From Wocania_A spongiicola (GTDB taxonomy: Bacteria > Bacteroidota > Bacteroidia > Flavobacteriales > Flavobacteriaceae): DNA of 64,000 bases. Shown here in pieces: positions 1 to 9,224 of this stretch (positions within the stretch are counted from its first letter, which is position 1; each line of letters opens with the position of its first letter). The position numbers and the translations under genes were made by a program. The notes under the pieces are model-generated. The model was given only the letters and a program-made list of their open reading frames with translations, had not been told where the DNA came from and made no database searches. Location of the stretch: positions 744,001-808,000 of the forward strand of contig NZ_JAMFLZ010000001.1 of NCBI RefSeq assembly GCF_023502325.1. The letters are read 5' to 3'.

Positions 1-128
1 TCAGAATGATTATTAGTTTCAATCCCAGAAGCTTCGTTTAATGCTTTAGGTAAATCTGCAATAATTTTTAAGTTTCCTGTACTGCAAGAAGATGTAAGTA
101 GTATAAAAGATAAAAGAAACTTATTCAT
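1..128 (-). CDS. Partial lipoprotein, function unknown (runs off left edge)
   Basis: Read on the minus strand from an ATG at 126-128, there are 42 codons without a stop before the window ends. The first residues (MNKFLLSFILLTSSC) form a short lipoprotein signal peptide with the lipidated Cys at position 15, so the product should be anchored to a membrane. The mature part begins STGNLKIIADLPKALNEAS, which I do not recognise. The gene is divergent from the flavoprotein gene at 177, with only 48 bases between the two start codons. Only the N-terminus is visible, so no function is given. Confidence 0.6.
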   Translation of the reverse strand, partial: MNKFLLSFILLTSSCSTGNLKIIADLPKALNEASGIETNNHS

Positions 129-176
129 TTAGTAGAGATAATTTATAATGCTAAATTTACACCGTTTTTAAAACTT

Positions 177-1388
<1,212 letters not shown>

Positions 1389-1937
1389 ATGAATACTTAT
1401 ATTGCTTTATTAAAAGGAATTAATGTTGGTGGGCACAAAAAGGTGCCGATGGAAGAGTTACGAGAGTTGCTTGCCATATCAGGATTAAAAAATATAAAAA
1501 CATACATACAAAGCGGAAATGTAGTTTTCCAATCTTCAGATACAAGCACTCAAAACATTGAAAAAATGATGCAAAGTGCAATTATCTCGCATTTTGATTT
1601 TGAGGTTTCTGTTTTAGTTAGAACAAGAAAACATCTACAGACTATTTTTAATAATTGTCCATTTTCTGAAGAAAAAAAAATAAAAAGTTACTTTACGATG
1701 TTGCATAATCTACCAGAAGAAGAATTGGTAAAGATCGCTTCAGAAAAAGTTTATGAAGGTGAAGAATATTACATCATTAATGATTGCATTTATTTTTATT
1801 GCGAAAAAGGATATGGTAAAGCCAAATTCAATATGAATTTTTTTGAACGAAAACTCAAAACAATTGGGACTGCTAGAAATTATAATACAATGGTAAAATT
1901 ACTAGCAATGTCTTTGGAAAATGAAAAAGGCGATTAG
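1389..1937 (+). CDS. DUF1697 family protein
   Basis: This is a 182-residue cytoplasmic protein. The N-terminus YIALLKGINVGGHKKVPMEE and the downstream segments IKTYIQSGNVVF and TARNYNTMVKLL are the hallmark of DUF1697, a small bacterial family with no established biochemical role. No signal peptide or membrane segment is seen. The ATG directly abuts the stop of the upstream flavoprotein gene, which implies translational coupling. A small hairpin (1977-1990) lies between this gene and the mevalonate genes and may weakly separate the units. Confidence 0.9.
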   Translation: MNTYIALLKGINVGGHKKVPMEELRELLAISGLKNIKTYIQSGNVVFQSSDTSTQNIEKMMQSAIISHFDFEVSVLVRTRKHLQTIFNNCPFSEEKKIKSYFTMLHNLPEEELVKIASEKVYEGEEYYIINDCIYFYCEKGYGKAKFNMNFFERKLKTIGTARNYNTMVKLLAMSLENEKGD

Positions 1938-2014
1938 ATTTTACTTATTTTTGCTGAAAATATAAGATAAAATATCCTGTCTTTAGACAGTCTTTGTCGG
2001 AATAAAATTGATTG

Positions 2015-3097
2015 ATGGTAGAACAAGACTTTATTTTAAAATCATATTCAAAAACACTAGAAAATGGAAGTTATACATGGTCCTCTCCAAGTAATATAGC
2101 TTTAGTAAAGTATTGGGGAAAAAAGGAACATCAAATTCCTGAAAACCCATCCATTAGTTTTACGCTAAATAATTGTAAAACAGTTACCACGCTTAGTTTT
2201 TCTAAAAAAGAAAACAATGATGATTTTTCTTTTGAAGTATATTTAGATGGAGAAAATAAAGACGATTTTAAACCAAAAATTGAAACTTTTTTTAAACGTA
2301 TTGAAGTTTATTTACCATTTTTAAAAGACTACCATTTTAAAATAGAAACCTCAAATACATTCCCGCATAGTTCTGGTATTGCCTCATCAGCATCAGGAAT
2401 GAGTGCTTTAGCTTCTTGTTTAATGAGTGTTGAACGGTCATTGAGCGGAGTCAAAGTGACAGATGAATATTTTATTCAAAAAGCATCCTTTTTAGCACGA
2501 TTAGGTTCTGGAAGTGCTAGTAGAAGTCTTGAAGGTGATTTAGTAGTTTGGGGTAAACATCAAGATATTGCTGAAAGTTCAGACCTTTTTGGAGTAAAAT
2601 ACTCTTTTGAAGTTCATCAAAACTTTAAAAACTATCAAGACACTATTTTATTAGTAGATAAAGGCGAAAAGCAAGTGAGTAGTACGATAGGACATAACTT
2701 AATGCATAATCACCCATTTGCCGAAGAACGATTTAAGCAAGCGCATAAAAACCTTTCTAGCCTTATAGGTGTATTAAAAAATGGAGATTTAAAGGCTTTT
2801 ATTGATATTGTTGAAAGCGAAGCCCTAACGTTGCATGCAATGATGATGACTAGCATGCCGTATTTTATTTTGATGAAACCTAATACTTTGGAAATTATCA
2901 ATAAAATATGGGCGTTTAGAGAAAAAACTAATTCTAATGTTTGTTTTACTTTAGATGCAGGAGCTAATGTCCATGTATTATTCCCAGAAGCTGAATCGGA
3001 ATTAGTTAACGAATTCATTAAAAATGAATTAGTTGCATATTGCCAAAATGGTCACTATATTAGTGATAGAATTGGATTTGGGGCGAAACTGTTGTAA
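2015..3097 (+). CDS. mvaD: Diphosphomevalonate decarboxylase
   Basis: The product (360 residues) converts mevalonate diphosphate to isopentenyl diphosphate, the last step of the mevalonate pathway. Diagnostic motifs are SPSNIALVKYWGK at about 24-36 followed by PENPSIS, the GHMP ATP-binding loop SSGIASSASGMSALA at about 119-133, and DAGANVHVLF near the C-terminus. I start at the ATG at 2015; a TTG directly before it (2012) would add one residue only. It is followed after 30 bases by a GHMP kinase of the same pathway. A candidate promoter for that kinase overlaps the 3' end of this gene (3072-3102). Confidence 0.95.
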   Translation: MVEQDFILKSYSKTLENGSYTWSSPSNIALVKYWGKKEHQIPENPSISFTLNNCKTVTTLSFSKKENNDDFSFEVYLDGENKDDFKPKIETFFKRIEVYLPFLKDYHFKIETSNTFPHSSGIASSASGMSALASCLMSVERSLSGVKVTDEYFIQKASFLARLGSGSASRSLEGDLVVWGKHQDIAESSDLFGVKYSFEVHQNFKNYQDTILLVDKGEKQVSSTIGHNLMHNHPFAEERFKQAHKNLSSLIGVLKNGDLKAFIDIVESEALTLHAMMMTSMPYFILMKPNTLEIINKIWAFREKTNSNVCFTLDAGANVHVLFPEAESELVNEFIKNELVAYCQNGHYISDRIGFGAKLL

Positions 3098-3102
3098 TTT
3101 TG
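3072..3102 (+). promoter_or_regulatory. Candidate Bacteroidota promoter for the GHMP kinase gene
   Basis: TTG at 3072-3074, a 20-base spacer, then TAATTTTG at 3095-3102 fit the TTG / TAnnTTTG pattern of Bacteroidota housekeeping promoters. The site overlaps the last codons of mvaD and would start transcription about 20 bases before the kinase ATG at 3128. Such short motifs arise often in AT-rich DNA. Confidence 0.4.
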
Positions 3103-3127
3103 CAAAACCGAATCAAAAAATTGCTAA

Positions 3128-4057
3128 ATGAAAGGACCTCTTTTTTACTCAAAAATATTACTCTTTGGGGAGTATGGAATCATTAAAGATTCTAAAGGAC
3201 TGTCTATTCCATATAATTTTTATAATGGCGCGTTAAAGATGGACGAAAACCCATCTGAAGAAGCTATAGAATCTAATAGAAGTTTAAAGAATTTTGTTAG
3301 TTATTTAAGTAACATTGATGCAGAATTAGTAACCTTTGATATCGATACACTTCAGAAGCATGTAGATAAAGGGATGTATTTTGATTCGTCAATCCCACAA
3401 GGTTATGGTGTAGGTAGTAGTGGTGCATTAGTAGCTGCGATTTACGACAAATACGCTCAAGATAAAATTACAGTTTTAGAGAATTTAACAAGAGAAAAAT
3501 TACTTAAGCTAAAATCTGTTTTTTCTGAAATGGAGTCCTTTTTCCATGGAAAATCTTCAGGGTTAGACCCTTTAAATAGCTATTTAAGTATTCCAATTCT
3601 TATTAACTCTAAAGATAACATTGAGGCTACTGGAATTCCTTCCCAAAAAAGTGAAGGTAAAGGTGCTGTGTTTTTATTAGATTCAGGAATAATTGGAGAG
3701 ACTGCTCCTATGGTTCATATTTTTATGGAGAATATGAAACAAGAAGGTTTTAGAAAAATGCTTAAAGATCAGTTTATTAAGCATACTGATGCTTGTGTTG
3801 ATGATTTTCTTAAAGGGGATATTAAATCATTATTTAGTAATACTAAGCAATTATCAAAAGTAGTTTTAAATCACTTTAAACCTATGATACCAAAGCAGTT
3901 TCATGAACTTTGGAAAAAGGGTATAGAAACAAATGAATACTATTTGAAACTTTGTGGTTCTGGCGGAGGTGGATATATTTTAGGTTTTACCGAAAATATT
4001 GATGTTGCTCAAAAAACGCTTAAAGATTATAAATTAGAGGTAGTTTACAACTTCTAA
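3128..4057 (+). CDS. GHMP kinase, mevalonate kinase-like
   Basis: This is a 309-residue GHMP-family kinase. Motif 1 (YSKILLFGEYGII, 7-19), the ATP loop (QGYGVGSSGALVAA, about 91-104), the acidic catalytic segment FHGKSSGLDPLNSY with Asp147, and motif 3 (CGSGGGGYILGF, near 276-287) are all intact. Its place between diphosphomevalonate decarboxylase and a prenyltransferase points to phosphorylation of mevalonate or phosphomevalonate. Mevalonate kinase is the usual annotation for this neighbourhood in flavobacteria, but no separate phosphomevalonate kinase is seen in the window, so the exact substrate stays open. Confidence 0.85.
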   Translation: MKGPLFYSKILLFGEYGIIKDSKGLSIPYNFYNGALKMDENPSEEAIESNRSLKNFVSYLSNIDAELVTFDIDTLQKHVDKGMYFDSSIPQGYGVGSSGALVAAIYDKYAQDKITVLENLTREKLLKLKSVFSEMESFFHGKSSGLDPLNSYLSIPILINSKDNIEATGIPSQKSEGKGAVFLLDSGIIGETAPMVHIFMENMKQEGFRKMLKDQFIKHTDACVDDFLKGDIKSLFSNTKQLSKVVLNHFKPMIPKQFHELWKKGIETNEYYLKLCGSGGGGYILGFTENIDVAQKTLKDYKLEVVYNF

Positions 4058-4065
4058 CTTACATT

Positions 4066-4968
4066 ATGCTTTCTCGAAAACAAAAACATGTATTGCTAAA
4101 ATTCTTTAGCATGTTTTCTGTGGTTCGTGGTTACAATATTTTGGTAATTATTATTGCTCAATATTTAGCAGCCATATATATTCTTGCACACGATAAGCCT
4201 CTTAAAGGTATTCTTTTTGATATTAACCTGTTTATGCTTGTTTTAGCATCAGCTGCTACTATTGCAGGAGGCTATATTATCAATAATTTTTACGATTCAG
4301 AAAAGGATTTAATTAATCGTCCGCAAAAATCAAAATTAGATAGGTTGGTAAGCCAAAACACAAAATTGTCATTCTATTTTGTATTGAATTTTATTGCGGT
4401 TATTATGGCAAGTTACGTGTCGTTTAAACCTGTTATATTCTTTTCAGTTTACATATTTGGTATTTGGTTTTATTCACATAAATTAAAAAAACTCCCATTT
4501 ATAGGTAATTTAACATCAGCTGTTTTAACCATTACACCTTTTTTTGCCATTTTTATGTATTATAAAAATTTTGAAACAGTCATTTTTGTACATGCTCTGT
4601 TTCTGTTTTTAATTGTGTCTATGCGTGAGCTCACCAAAGACTTAGAAAATATAAAAGGTGATTTACTTTTAAATTATAAAACAATACCAATTGCTTATGG
4701 CGAAAAAGTATCAAAAGTAATGCTAACTATACTGGCTGTACTAACCTTAGTTCCTATATATTTATTGGTGTACCATTTTGAAATTGGTTATATGTACATC
4801 TATTTTTATTTATGTATTGTATTGCTTTTTGGGTTTTTATTGTTACTATGGATATCAAAAACAAAAACACATTATTTAATACTACATAATATTTTAAAAT
4901 TCATCATTTTAGCTGGTGTTTTTAGTATTGTTTTAATTAATGTTGATTTAGTATTAAACAGAATTTAA
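4066..4968 (+). CDS. UbiA-family prenyltransferase (geranylgeranylglycerol-phosphate geranylgeranyltransferase-like)
   Basis: This is a 300-residue integral membrane protein with about eight or nine hydrophobic segments. The two Asp-rich prenyl-diphosphate-binding motifs of the UbiA superfamily are present: NNFYDSEKD (73-81) and ELTKDLENIKGD (about 188-199). The enzymes transfer a polyprenyl chain to an aromatic or glycerol acceptor; the archaeal-like GGGP geranylgeranyltransferase name is the one usually given to this flavobacterial group, but the acceptor here is not shown by sequence. It lies 8 bases after the GHMP kinase and its stop abuts the nitrilase ATG, so it is in the isoprenoid operon. 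Confidence 0.85.
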   Translation: MLSRKQKHVLLKFFSMFSVVRGYNILVIIIAQYLAAIYILAHDKPLKGILFDINLFMLVLASAATIAGGYIINNFYDSEKDLINRPQKSKLDRLVSQNTKLSFYFVLNFIAVIMASYVSFKPVIFFSVYIFGIWFYSHKLKKLPFIGNLTSAVLTITPFFAIFMYYKNFETVIFVHALFLFLIVSMRELTKDLENIKGDLLLNYKTIPIAYGEKVSKVMLTILAVLTLVPIYLLVYHFEIGYMYIYFYLCIVLLFGFLLLLWISKTKTHYLILHNILKFIILAGVFSIVLINVDLVLNRI

Positions 4969-5922
4969 ATGAAGAAAGACATGCTTAAAGTAGCTTTAGC
5001 TCAAATTTCACCAGTTTGGTTGAATAAATTAGAGACATTAAAAAAAGTTGAAAATTCAATTATTGAAGCCTCTAAAAGTGACGTGGAGCTTATTGTTTTT
5101 GGAGAAGGTTTAGTTCCTGGTTATCCTTATTGGTTAGCATTAACTGGAGGAGCAGAATGGAATAAAAAAGTAAATAAAGAATTGCACGCTCATTACGTAT
5201 CTAATTCTATTACAATTGAAAAAGGCGATTTAGATGTGGTTTCTCAATTAGCAAGGCAACATAAAATAGCAGTTTATTTAGGTGTAATTGAGAGGCCTTT
5301 AGATAGAGGAGGGCACAGTATTTATGCTTCATTAGTGTATATAAATCAAGAAGGAAGTATTGAATCTGTGCATAGAAAATTACAACCCACTTACGATGAA
5401 CGCTTAACATGGTCACCTGGTGATGGTAATGGGTTGCAAGTACATTCGCTTAAAGAATTTAAGGTAGGAGGACTTAACTGTTGGGAAAATTGGATGCCTT
5501 TACCACGAGCAGCTTTGTATGGCTTAGGAGAAAATTTGCATATTGCCGTATGGCCGGGGAGTGACCATAATACCAAAGATATAACACGATTTATTGCAAG
5601 AGAATCGCGATCTTTTGTTATTTCGGTTTCTAGCTTAATGAACAAAAATGATTTTCCTGAAGATACACCACACTTAAATAAGATTCTAGAAAATGCTCCA
5701 AATATTTTGGCTAATGGAGGTAGTTGTATTGCAGGACCTGACGGCGAATGGGTTATAGAACCTGTTTTAAATAAAGAAGGTTTGATAATTGAAACTATTG
5801 ATTTTAATAGGGTGCTGCAAGAGCGCCAAAATTTTGACCCAGTTGGTCATTACTCGCGTCCAGATGTAACTAAGTTATCTGTGAATAGAGAACGACAATC
5901 TACGGTTAAGTTTAACGATTAA
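4969..5922 (+). CDS. Nitrilase / carbon-nitrogen hydrolase family protein
   Basis: This is a 317-residue cytoplasmic enzyme with the complete nitrilase-superfamily triad: Glu46 in IVFGEGLVPGYPYW, Lys137 in VHRKLQPTYDERLTW and Cys171 in GGLNCWENWMPLPR. The CWENWMPL pattern and GYPYW are those of the true nitrilase branch (nitrile or cyanide hydrolysis) rather than of amidases, so R-CN to carboxylate and ammonia is the likely chemistry. Its ATG directly follows the stop of the UbiA gene, giving likely translational coupling with lipid genes, which is hard to explain from known pathways. Confidence 0.9.
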   Translation: MKKDMLKVALAQISPVWLNKLETLKKVENSIIEASKSDVELIVFGEGLVPGYPYWLALTGGAEWNKKVNKELHAHYVSNSITIEKGDLDVVSQLARQHKIAVYLGVIERPLDRGGHSIYASLVYINQEGSIESVHRKLQPTYDERLTWSPGDGNGLQVHSLKEFKVGGLNCWENWMPLPRAALYGLGENLHIAVWPGSDHNTKDITRFIARESRSFVISVSSLMNKNDFPEDTPHLNKILENAPNILANGGSCIAGPDGEWVIEPVLNKEGLIIETIDFNRVLQERQNFDPVGHYSRPDVTKLSVNRERQSTVKFND

Positions 5923-5965
5923 AAACAATTCTTCATTCTTAAATCGTCAATAGTAATTTTAGCTA

Positions 5966-5973
5966 TATCTTTG
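5966..5973 (+). promoter_or_regulatory. -7 box upstream of the pseudouridine synthase gene
   Basis: TATCTTTG is an exact TAnnTTTG match, 16 bases before the ATG at 5990. No clear TTG element was found at the expected upstream distance, so only the -7 half is supported. Confidence 0.3.
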
Positions 5974-5989
5974 CAGCAAAATTAAAGTA

Positions 5990-6832
5990 ATGAGTAAACA
6001 ACAAGGTGGACAAAGAAAAGGAAAAACTCAAGTAGAAGGTTCTAAAAAGAACTTTAAAAAGAGTTATGCTAAAGGTAATGCAACTTTTAAAAGAACTGAC
6101 CCTAAACCTAAAAAGCCATCTAACCCGAATGAGATTCGTTTAAACAAATATGTTGCTAATTCTGGTATGTGTTCACGTCGTGAAGCGGATGTGCATATAG
6201 CTACAGGATTGGTTTCTGTAAACGGAAAGGTAATTACAGAAATGGGTTACAAAGTAAAAATTGGAGATGAAGTTCGCTATGATGGAGCTCGAATTAATCC
6301 AGAAAAGAAAGCTTACGTTTTACTTAATAAGCCTAAAGGGTTTGCTACTACAACTAGCGAAGGAAAAGGACGTACTGTAATGGATTTGGTGGCAAATGCT
6401 ACAGCCTCACGTATTAAACCTATTGGGCGTTTGGGGAGAAACTCAAAAGGCTTGTTGTTATTTACAAATGATGATGTTATAGTCGATAAATTTACTAATT
6501 CTAAAAATGGCGTTGCACGTTTGTTTCATATTGAATTAAATAAAAATTTAAGACTTGAAGATTTAAAAAAAGTTCAAGAAGGTTTTAAAGTTCAAGGGAA
6601 ACTGATTGCTGTTGAGGAGATTAGCTATATTGATGGTGCTTCGAAAAAAGAAATAGGTTTAAAAATCAAAAATACGGGCAATACCATTATCCGTACTATT
6701 TTTGATTATTTAAAGTATGAGATAGAAAGTTTAGATTGTGTGGCTATTGGGCATTTGACTAAAAAAGATATTCCACGTGGTAGTTGGAAGCATTTAACCG
6801 AGCAAGAGTTAAATATGCTTAAAATGCTTTAA
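5990..6832 (+). CDS. RsuA/RluF-family pseudouridine synthase-like protein, catalytic Asp missing
   Basis: This is a 280-residue protein with a basic Lys/Gly/Gln-rich N-terminal tail (1-45), an S4 RNA-binding domain (about 49-96, IRLNKYVANSGMCSRREAD) and an RsuA-type synthase fold. The family's active-site motif GRLD-x-x-(S/T)-x-GLLL reads GRLGRNSKGLLL at 146-157, so Gly149 occupies the position of the essential Asp. The bases at that codon are ggg, so this is not a frame problem. Later conserved spots also differ (IKNTGNTIIRTIF, then SLDCVAIG where LKR is usual). Family membership is firm; activity is doubtful and it may act only as an RNA-binding factor. Confidence 0.85.
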   Translation: MSKQQGGQRKGKTQVEGSKKNFKKSYAKGNATFKRTDPKPKKPSNPNEIRLNKYVANSGMCSRREADVHIATGLVSVNGKVITEMGYKVKIGDEVRYDGARINPEKKAYVLLNKPKGFATTTSEGKGRTVMDLVANATASRIKPIGRLGRNSKGLLLFTNDDVIVDKFTNSKNGVARLFHIELNKNLRLEDLKKVQEGFKVQGKLIAVEEISYIDGASKKEIGLKIKNTGNTIIRTIFDYLKYEIESLDCVAIGHLTKKDIPRGSWKHLTEQELNMLKML

Positions 6833-6914
6833 CTTTATTTAATATTTAGAAAACTTTCTGTTAAAATATATGCGTTTCATTTGCTTGTCTAAATAAGTGA
6901 TTACACATATTATT

Positions 6915-7136
6915 ATGAAAACGGCAGTTTTTAAAAACAATTTTTATTCATTTCTATTTGAAGATGGTTTACTAATAGATTTTGAAGAAATTCATCCCAA
7001 GGCATTATACAAATACAATTTAAAAGAAGATGATTCCTTTATAGATAAATCATTTAAACTAACATTTTCTGAAGTATTAGATAGTAAAGAAAATGATGTT
7101 TTTATTTACAGAATAGATAGTCTTAAATTGATTTAG
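6915..7136 (+). CDS. Small protein of unknown function
   Basis: This encodes 73 residues from the ATG at 6915; a GTG at 6897 would add six residues. The product begins MKTAVFKNNFYSFLFEDGLL, is rich in Asp, Glu, Phe and Lys, and has no signal peptide, membrane segment or motif I know. It lies 80 bases after the pseudouridine synthase gene on the same strand. A weak hairpin (GATTTTTT/AAAAAATC at 7136-7151) followed by a T run overlaps its stop and may end the transcript. Confidence 0.6.
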   Translation: MKTAVFKNNFYSFLFEDGLLIDFEEIHPKALYKYNLKEDDSFIDKSFKLTFSEVLDSKENDVFIYRIDSLKLI

Positions 7137-7398
7137 ATTTTTTAAAAAATCCTTTTTTTAAGTAAATTGAAAACAATTCTATATCTTGTATCAACACATG
7201 AAACCTTAACAAAGTATGTTGTTTATCGATGTTTGTCTTAATGACGTGTTAATGTTTATATGTTTAAAAACCAATTGGTTTTTATGTGCGTATATCTAAA
7301 TAATTAAGGATAACATTTTGCGCAAAAGTTATTAAAAATTGAATAGGAGTGAACTCCTATTACCCAAATCATTTATAAACATTAAAATACTTTTAATT

Positions 7399-7728
7399 AT
7401 GAGAAATTATCTTTTAGTGCTAGTAAGCATTTTTACATTAAGCTTTACTACAGCCACTAATGCACAAGATGAAATAGCTACCAATGCTACTTTCAATGGA
7501 TTTGATGGTGAAACTTACTCTTTTACTACAATAGCTAATGGAAATGAAGATGCCAAAACAATAGAGTTTAGCGATATAAGCGCTGAAATTTTAGAACAAT
7601 TTGATTTAAAGTCAGATACCTTTAATGGTGAAATTTTTTCAATAACATACGCAGTTACGGCAAAAACCAAAGCAGGTGATGGTGCTGAGGTTTATGTTTT
7701 AAAAACTATTAGGCGAGTAGCCTATTAA
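7399..7728 (+). CDS. Small secreted protein of unknown function
   Basis: This encodes 109 residues from the ATG at 7399. A classical signal peptide (MRNYLLVLVSIFTLSFTTATNA, cleavage before QDE) predicts export. A longer reading from a TTG at 7339 would bury the signal peptide and is rejected. The mature domain of about 85 residues (ATFNGFDGETYSFT at its start) has no Cys and looks like a small beta-rich fold; I do not recognise it. Its stop overlaps the stop of the convergent mannosyltransferase-like gene, and it ends in a strong terminator at 7738-7766. Confidence 0.7.
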   Translation: MRNYLLVLVSIFTLSFTTATNAQDEIATNATFNGFDGETYSFTTIANGNEDAKTIEFSDISAEILEQFDLKSDTFNGEIFSITYAVTAKTKAGDGAEVYVLKTIRRVAY

Positions 7729-9095
7729 ATTTTTTCTAAAGGAGGTTTTTTAACCTCCTTTTTTTTATTTAAAAAAACTTCCCATACGAATACACTATAA
7801 ACAATTAAGTATTCTAAAGCAATAACCCATAGATTTTCAGACTTATCGGCTTTATCAACATTTATATAAGCCAAATAGCTAAGTATAATTGCTATACTCC
7901 ATACTAACGGGAATTTATATTTAGTAAATACTGATAATATTAGAAGAGTAGCAATGTACCATGGATGTACAGTTGTGGTTGTGAAATAGTAAAAAGATAA
8001 AACCAATAGCATTGCTGTTATTAATTGAATCGTTGTTTTGTTTTTTCTAAAAAAAGTAATTATTAAAACAAAAAAGATGACTACTATTGGCGTCATTTTT
8101 CCAATAATTGCAATTTCATTATAGCCTCTAAATGAGTAACCAATTTCTCTAGCTATATAATAAATACTTGCATTAAATTCGAAATTTTGAAACCATAAAG
8201 CAACTGTTTCAGTATAGTTATTTATAAATTCAGAAGCGTAAAATGGAGCAAAAAGTAATAAGGTTATAGAGCCTAAGATTAAGTAAAACCCGATGCTTTT
8301 TTTCCAATCAAGCTTTTGAAATAATAAAGGTAAAAATATCAGTGGAATTAATTTAACAGAAACTGATAAAGCCAAAACAATAGCAGCAAATTGCCATTTG
8401 CCAATATGCAATAAGTATAAACTCCAAACTAAAAAGAAAATCATAACACCTTCAAAATGAAGATTTCCAGTCAATTCAATGATTATAAATGGGTTTAAAA
8501 TATACCAAAAGATATTATATGCAGGAATTTTTAGCTTTGTGAGCAATTTTTTACCAAAGTATAACGTCCCAAAATCTGCAATAATAATCAAGAGACGCAT
8601 TATAACTACTGATCCTAAAATACTTTTTCCTGTAAACAACCCAGCAATAACAAAACAAAGTTGATTAATAGGAGGGTAGTTAGTAAAATGGCTAGCATTT
8701 AAAGTGCCCATGCCATTGTATAATTCTTGTGCTTGAGCCACAGGAAACTCACCTTTACTAATAAAAGAATCTACTGTAAATAAATAAGGGTTAAAACCTT
8801 CTAAAAGCATTCTGCCATCCCAAATAAAACGATAAAAATCTTGAGATAGATTTGGTATAGCTAAAATAAATATGGCTCTAAGTCCAAATGCTAACCAAGT
8901 TAAAAGTTTAATGTTTGTTTTTAAAAATTGTACCAATTTGTAAAACAAAAACCATAAAGCACCATATAGCATAACCAGTTTTATATAATCTGTACGAATC
9001 AAATCATAAGCAAAAGAAATGTATAGTAGTAAGCTTACTAACGCTAAAAGTAGTGGTGTTTTGTTTAATTTAAAAAAGACAGGGTTTAAAAGCAT
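7725..9095 (-). CDS. Polytopic GT-C mannosyltransferase-like protein (GT87/DUF2029 type)
   Basis: This is a 456-residue inner-membrane protein with about 11 to 13 hydrophobic segments. The first periplasmic loop contains DFYRFIWDGRMLLEGFNPYLF, the acidic-loop signature of polyprenol-phosphate-sugar dependent GT-C enzymes such as the DUF2029/alpha-1,6-mannosyltransferase group. These enzymes add a sugar from a lipid-linked donor on the outer face of the membrane. The C-terminus is a charged cytoplasmic tail (KKKEVKKPPLEKI). It faces the GH20 gene divergently across a 129-base gap. The sugar and acceptor cannot be read from the sequence. Confidence 0.8.
   Translation of the reverse strand: MLLNPVFFKLNKTPLLLALVSLLLYISFAYDLIRTDYIKLVMLYGALWFLFYKLVQFLKTNIKLLTWLAFGLRAIFILAIPNLSQDFYRFIWDGRMLLEGFNPYLFTVDSFISKGEFPVAQAQELYNGMGTLNASHFTNYPPINQLCFVIAGLFTGKSILGSVVIMRLLIIIADFGTLYFGKKLLTKLKIPAYNIFWYILNPFIIIELTGNLHFEGVMIFFLVWSLYLLHIGKWQFAAIVLALSVSVKLIPLIFLPLLFQKLDWKKSIGFYLILGSITLLLFAPFYASEFINNYTETVALWFQNFEFNASIYYIAREIGYSFRGYNEIAIIGKMTPIVVIFFVLIITFFRKNKTTIQLITAMLLVLSFYYFTTTTVHPWYIATLLILSVFTKYKFPLVWSIAIILSYLAYINVDKADKSENLWVIALEYLIVYSVFVWEVFLNKKKEVKKPPLEKI
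7738..7766 (+). terminator. Intrinsic terminator inside the convergent gene
   Basis: A perfect 10-bp stem, AAAGGAGGTT (7738-7747) with AACCTCCTTT (7752-7761), a TTTT loop and a following T run. It ends the plus-strand transcript of 7399-7728 while coding, on the other strand, the Lys/Glu/Pro-rich tail of the glycosyltransferase-like protein. Confidence 0.85.
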
Positions 9096-9146
9096 ACAGT
9101 AAATATAATATTAATTGTTTGTCGGTTTTTATATAGATACACTTAC

Positions 9147-9177
9147 TTGATTTTATGAGAGAAATTAGATAACTTCG
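9147..9177 (+). promoter_or_regulatory. Candidate promoter of the GH20 gene
   Basis: TTG at 9147-9149, a 20-base spacer and TAACTTCG at 9170-9177 (seven of eight positions of TAnnTTTG) lie 48 bases before the GH20 start codon, in the divergent intergenic region. Confidence 0.4.
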
Positions 9178-9224
9178 TTAGCTTGTTTATGTAATGTATA
9201 ATATAGTTAGTTTCAATTTAAATT

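Noticed and set aside
1977..1990. A terminator between the DUF1697 gene and mvaD
   Set aside because: The stem is only 5-6 bp with a tiny loop and no proper T run.
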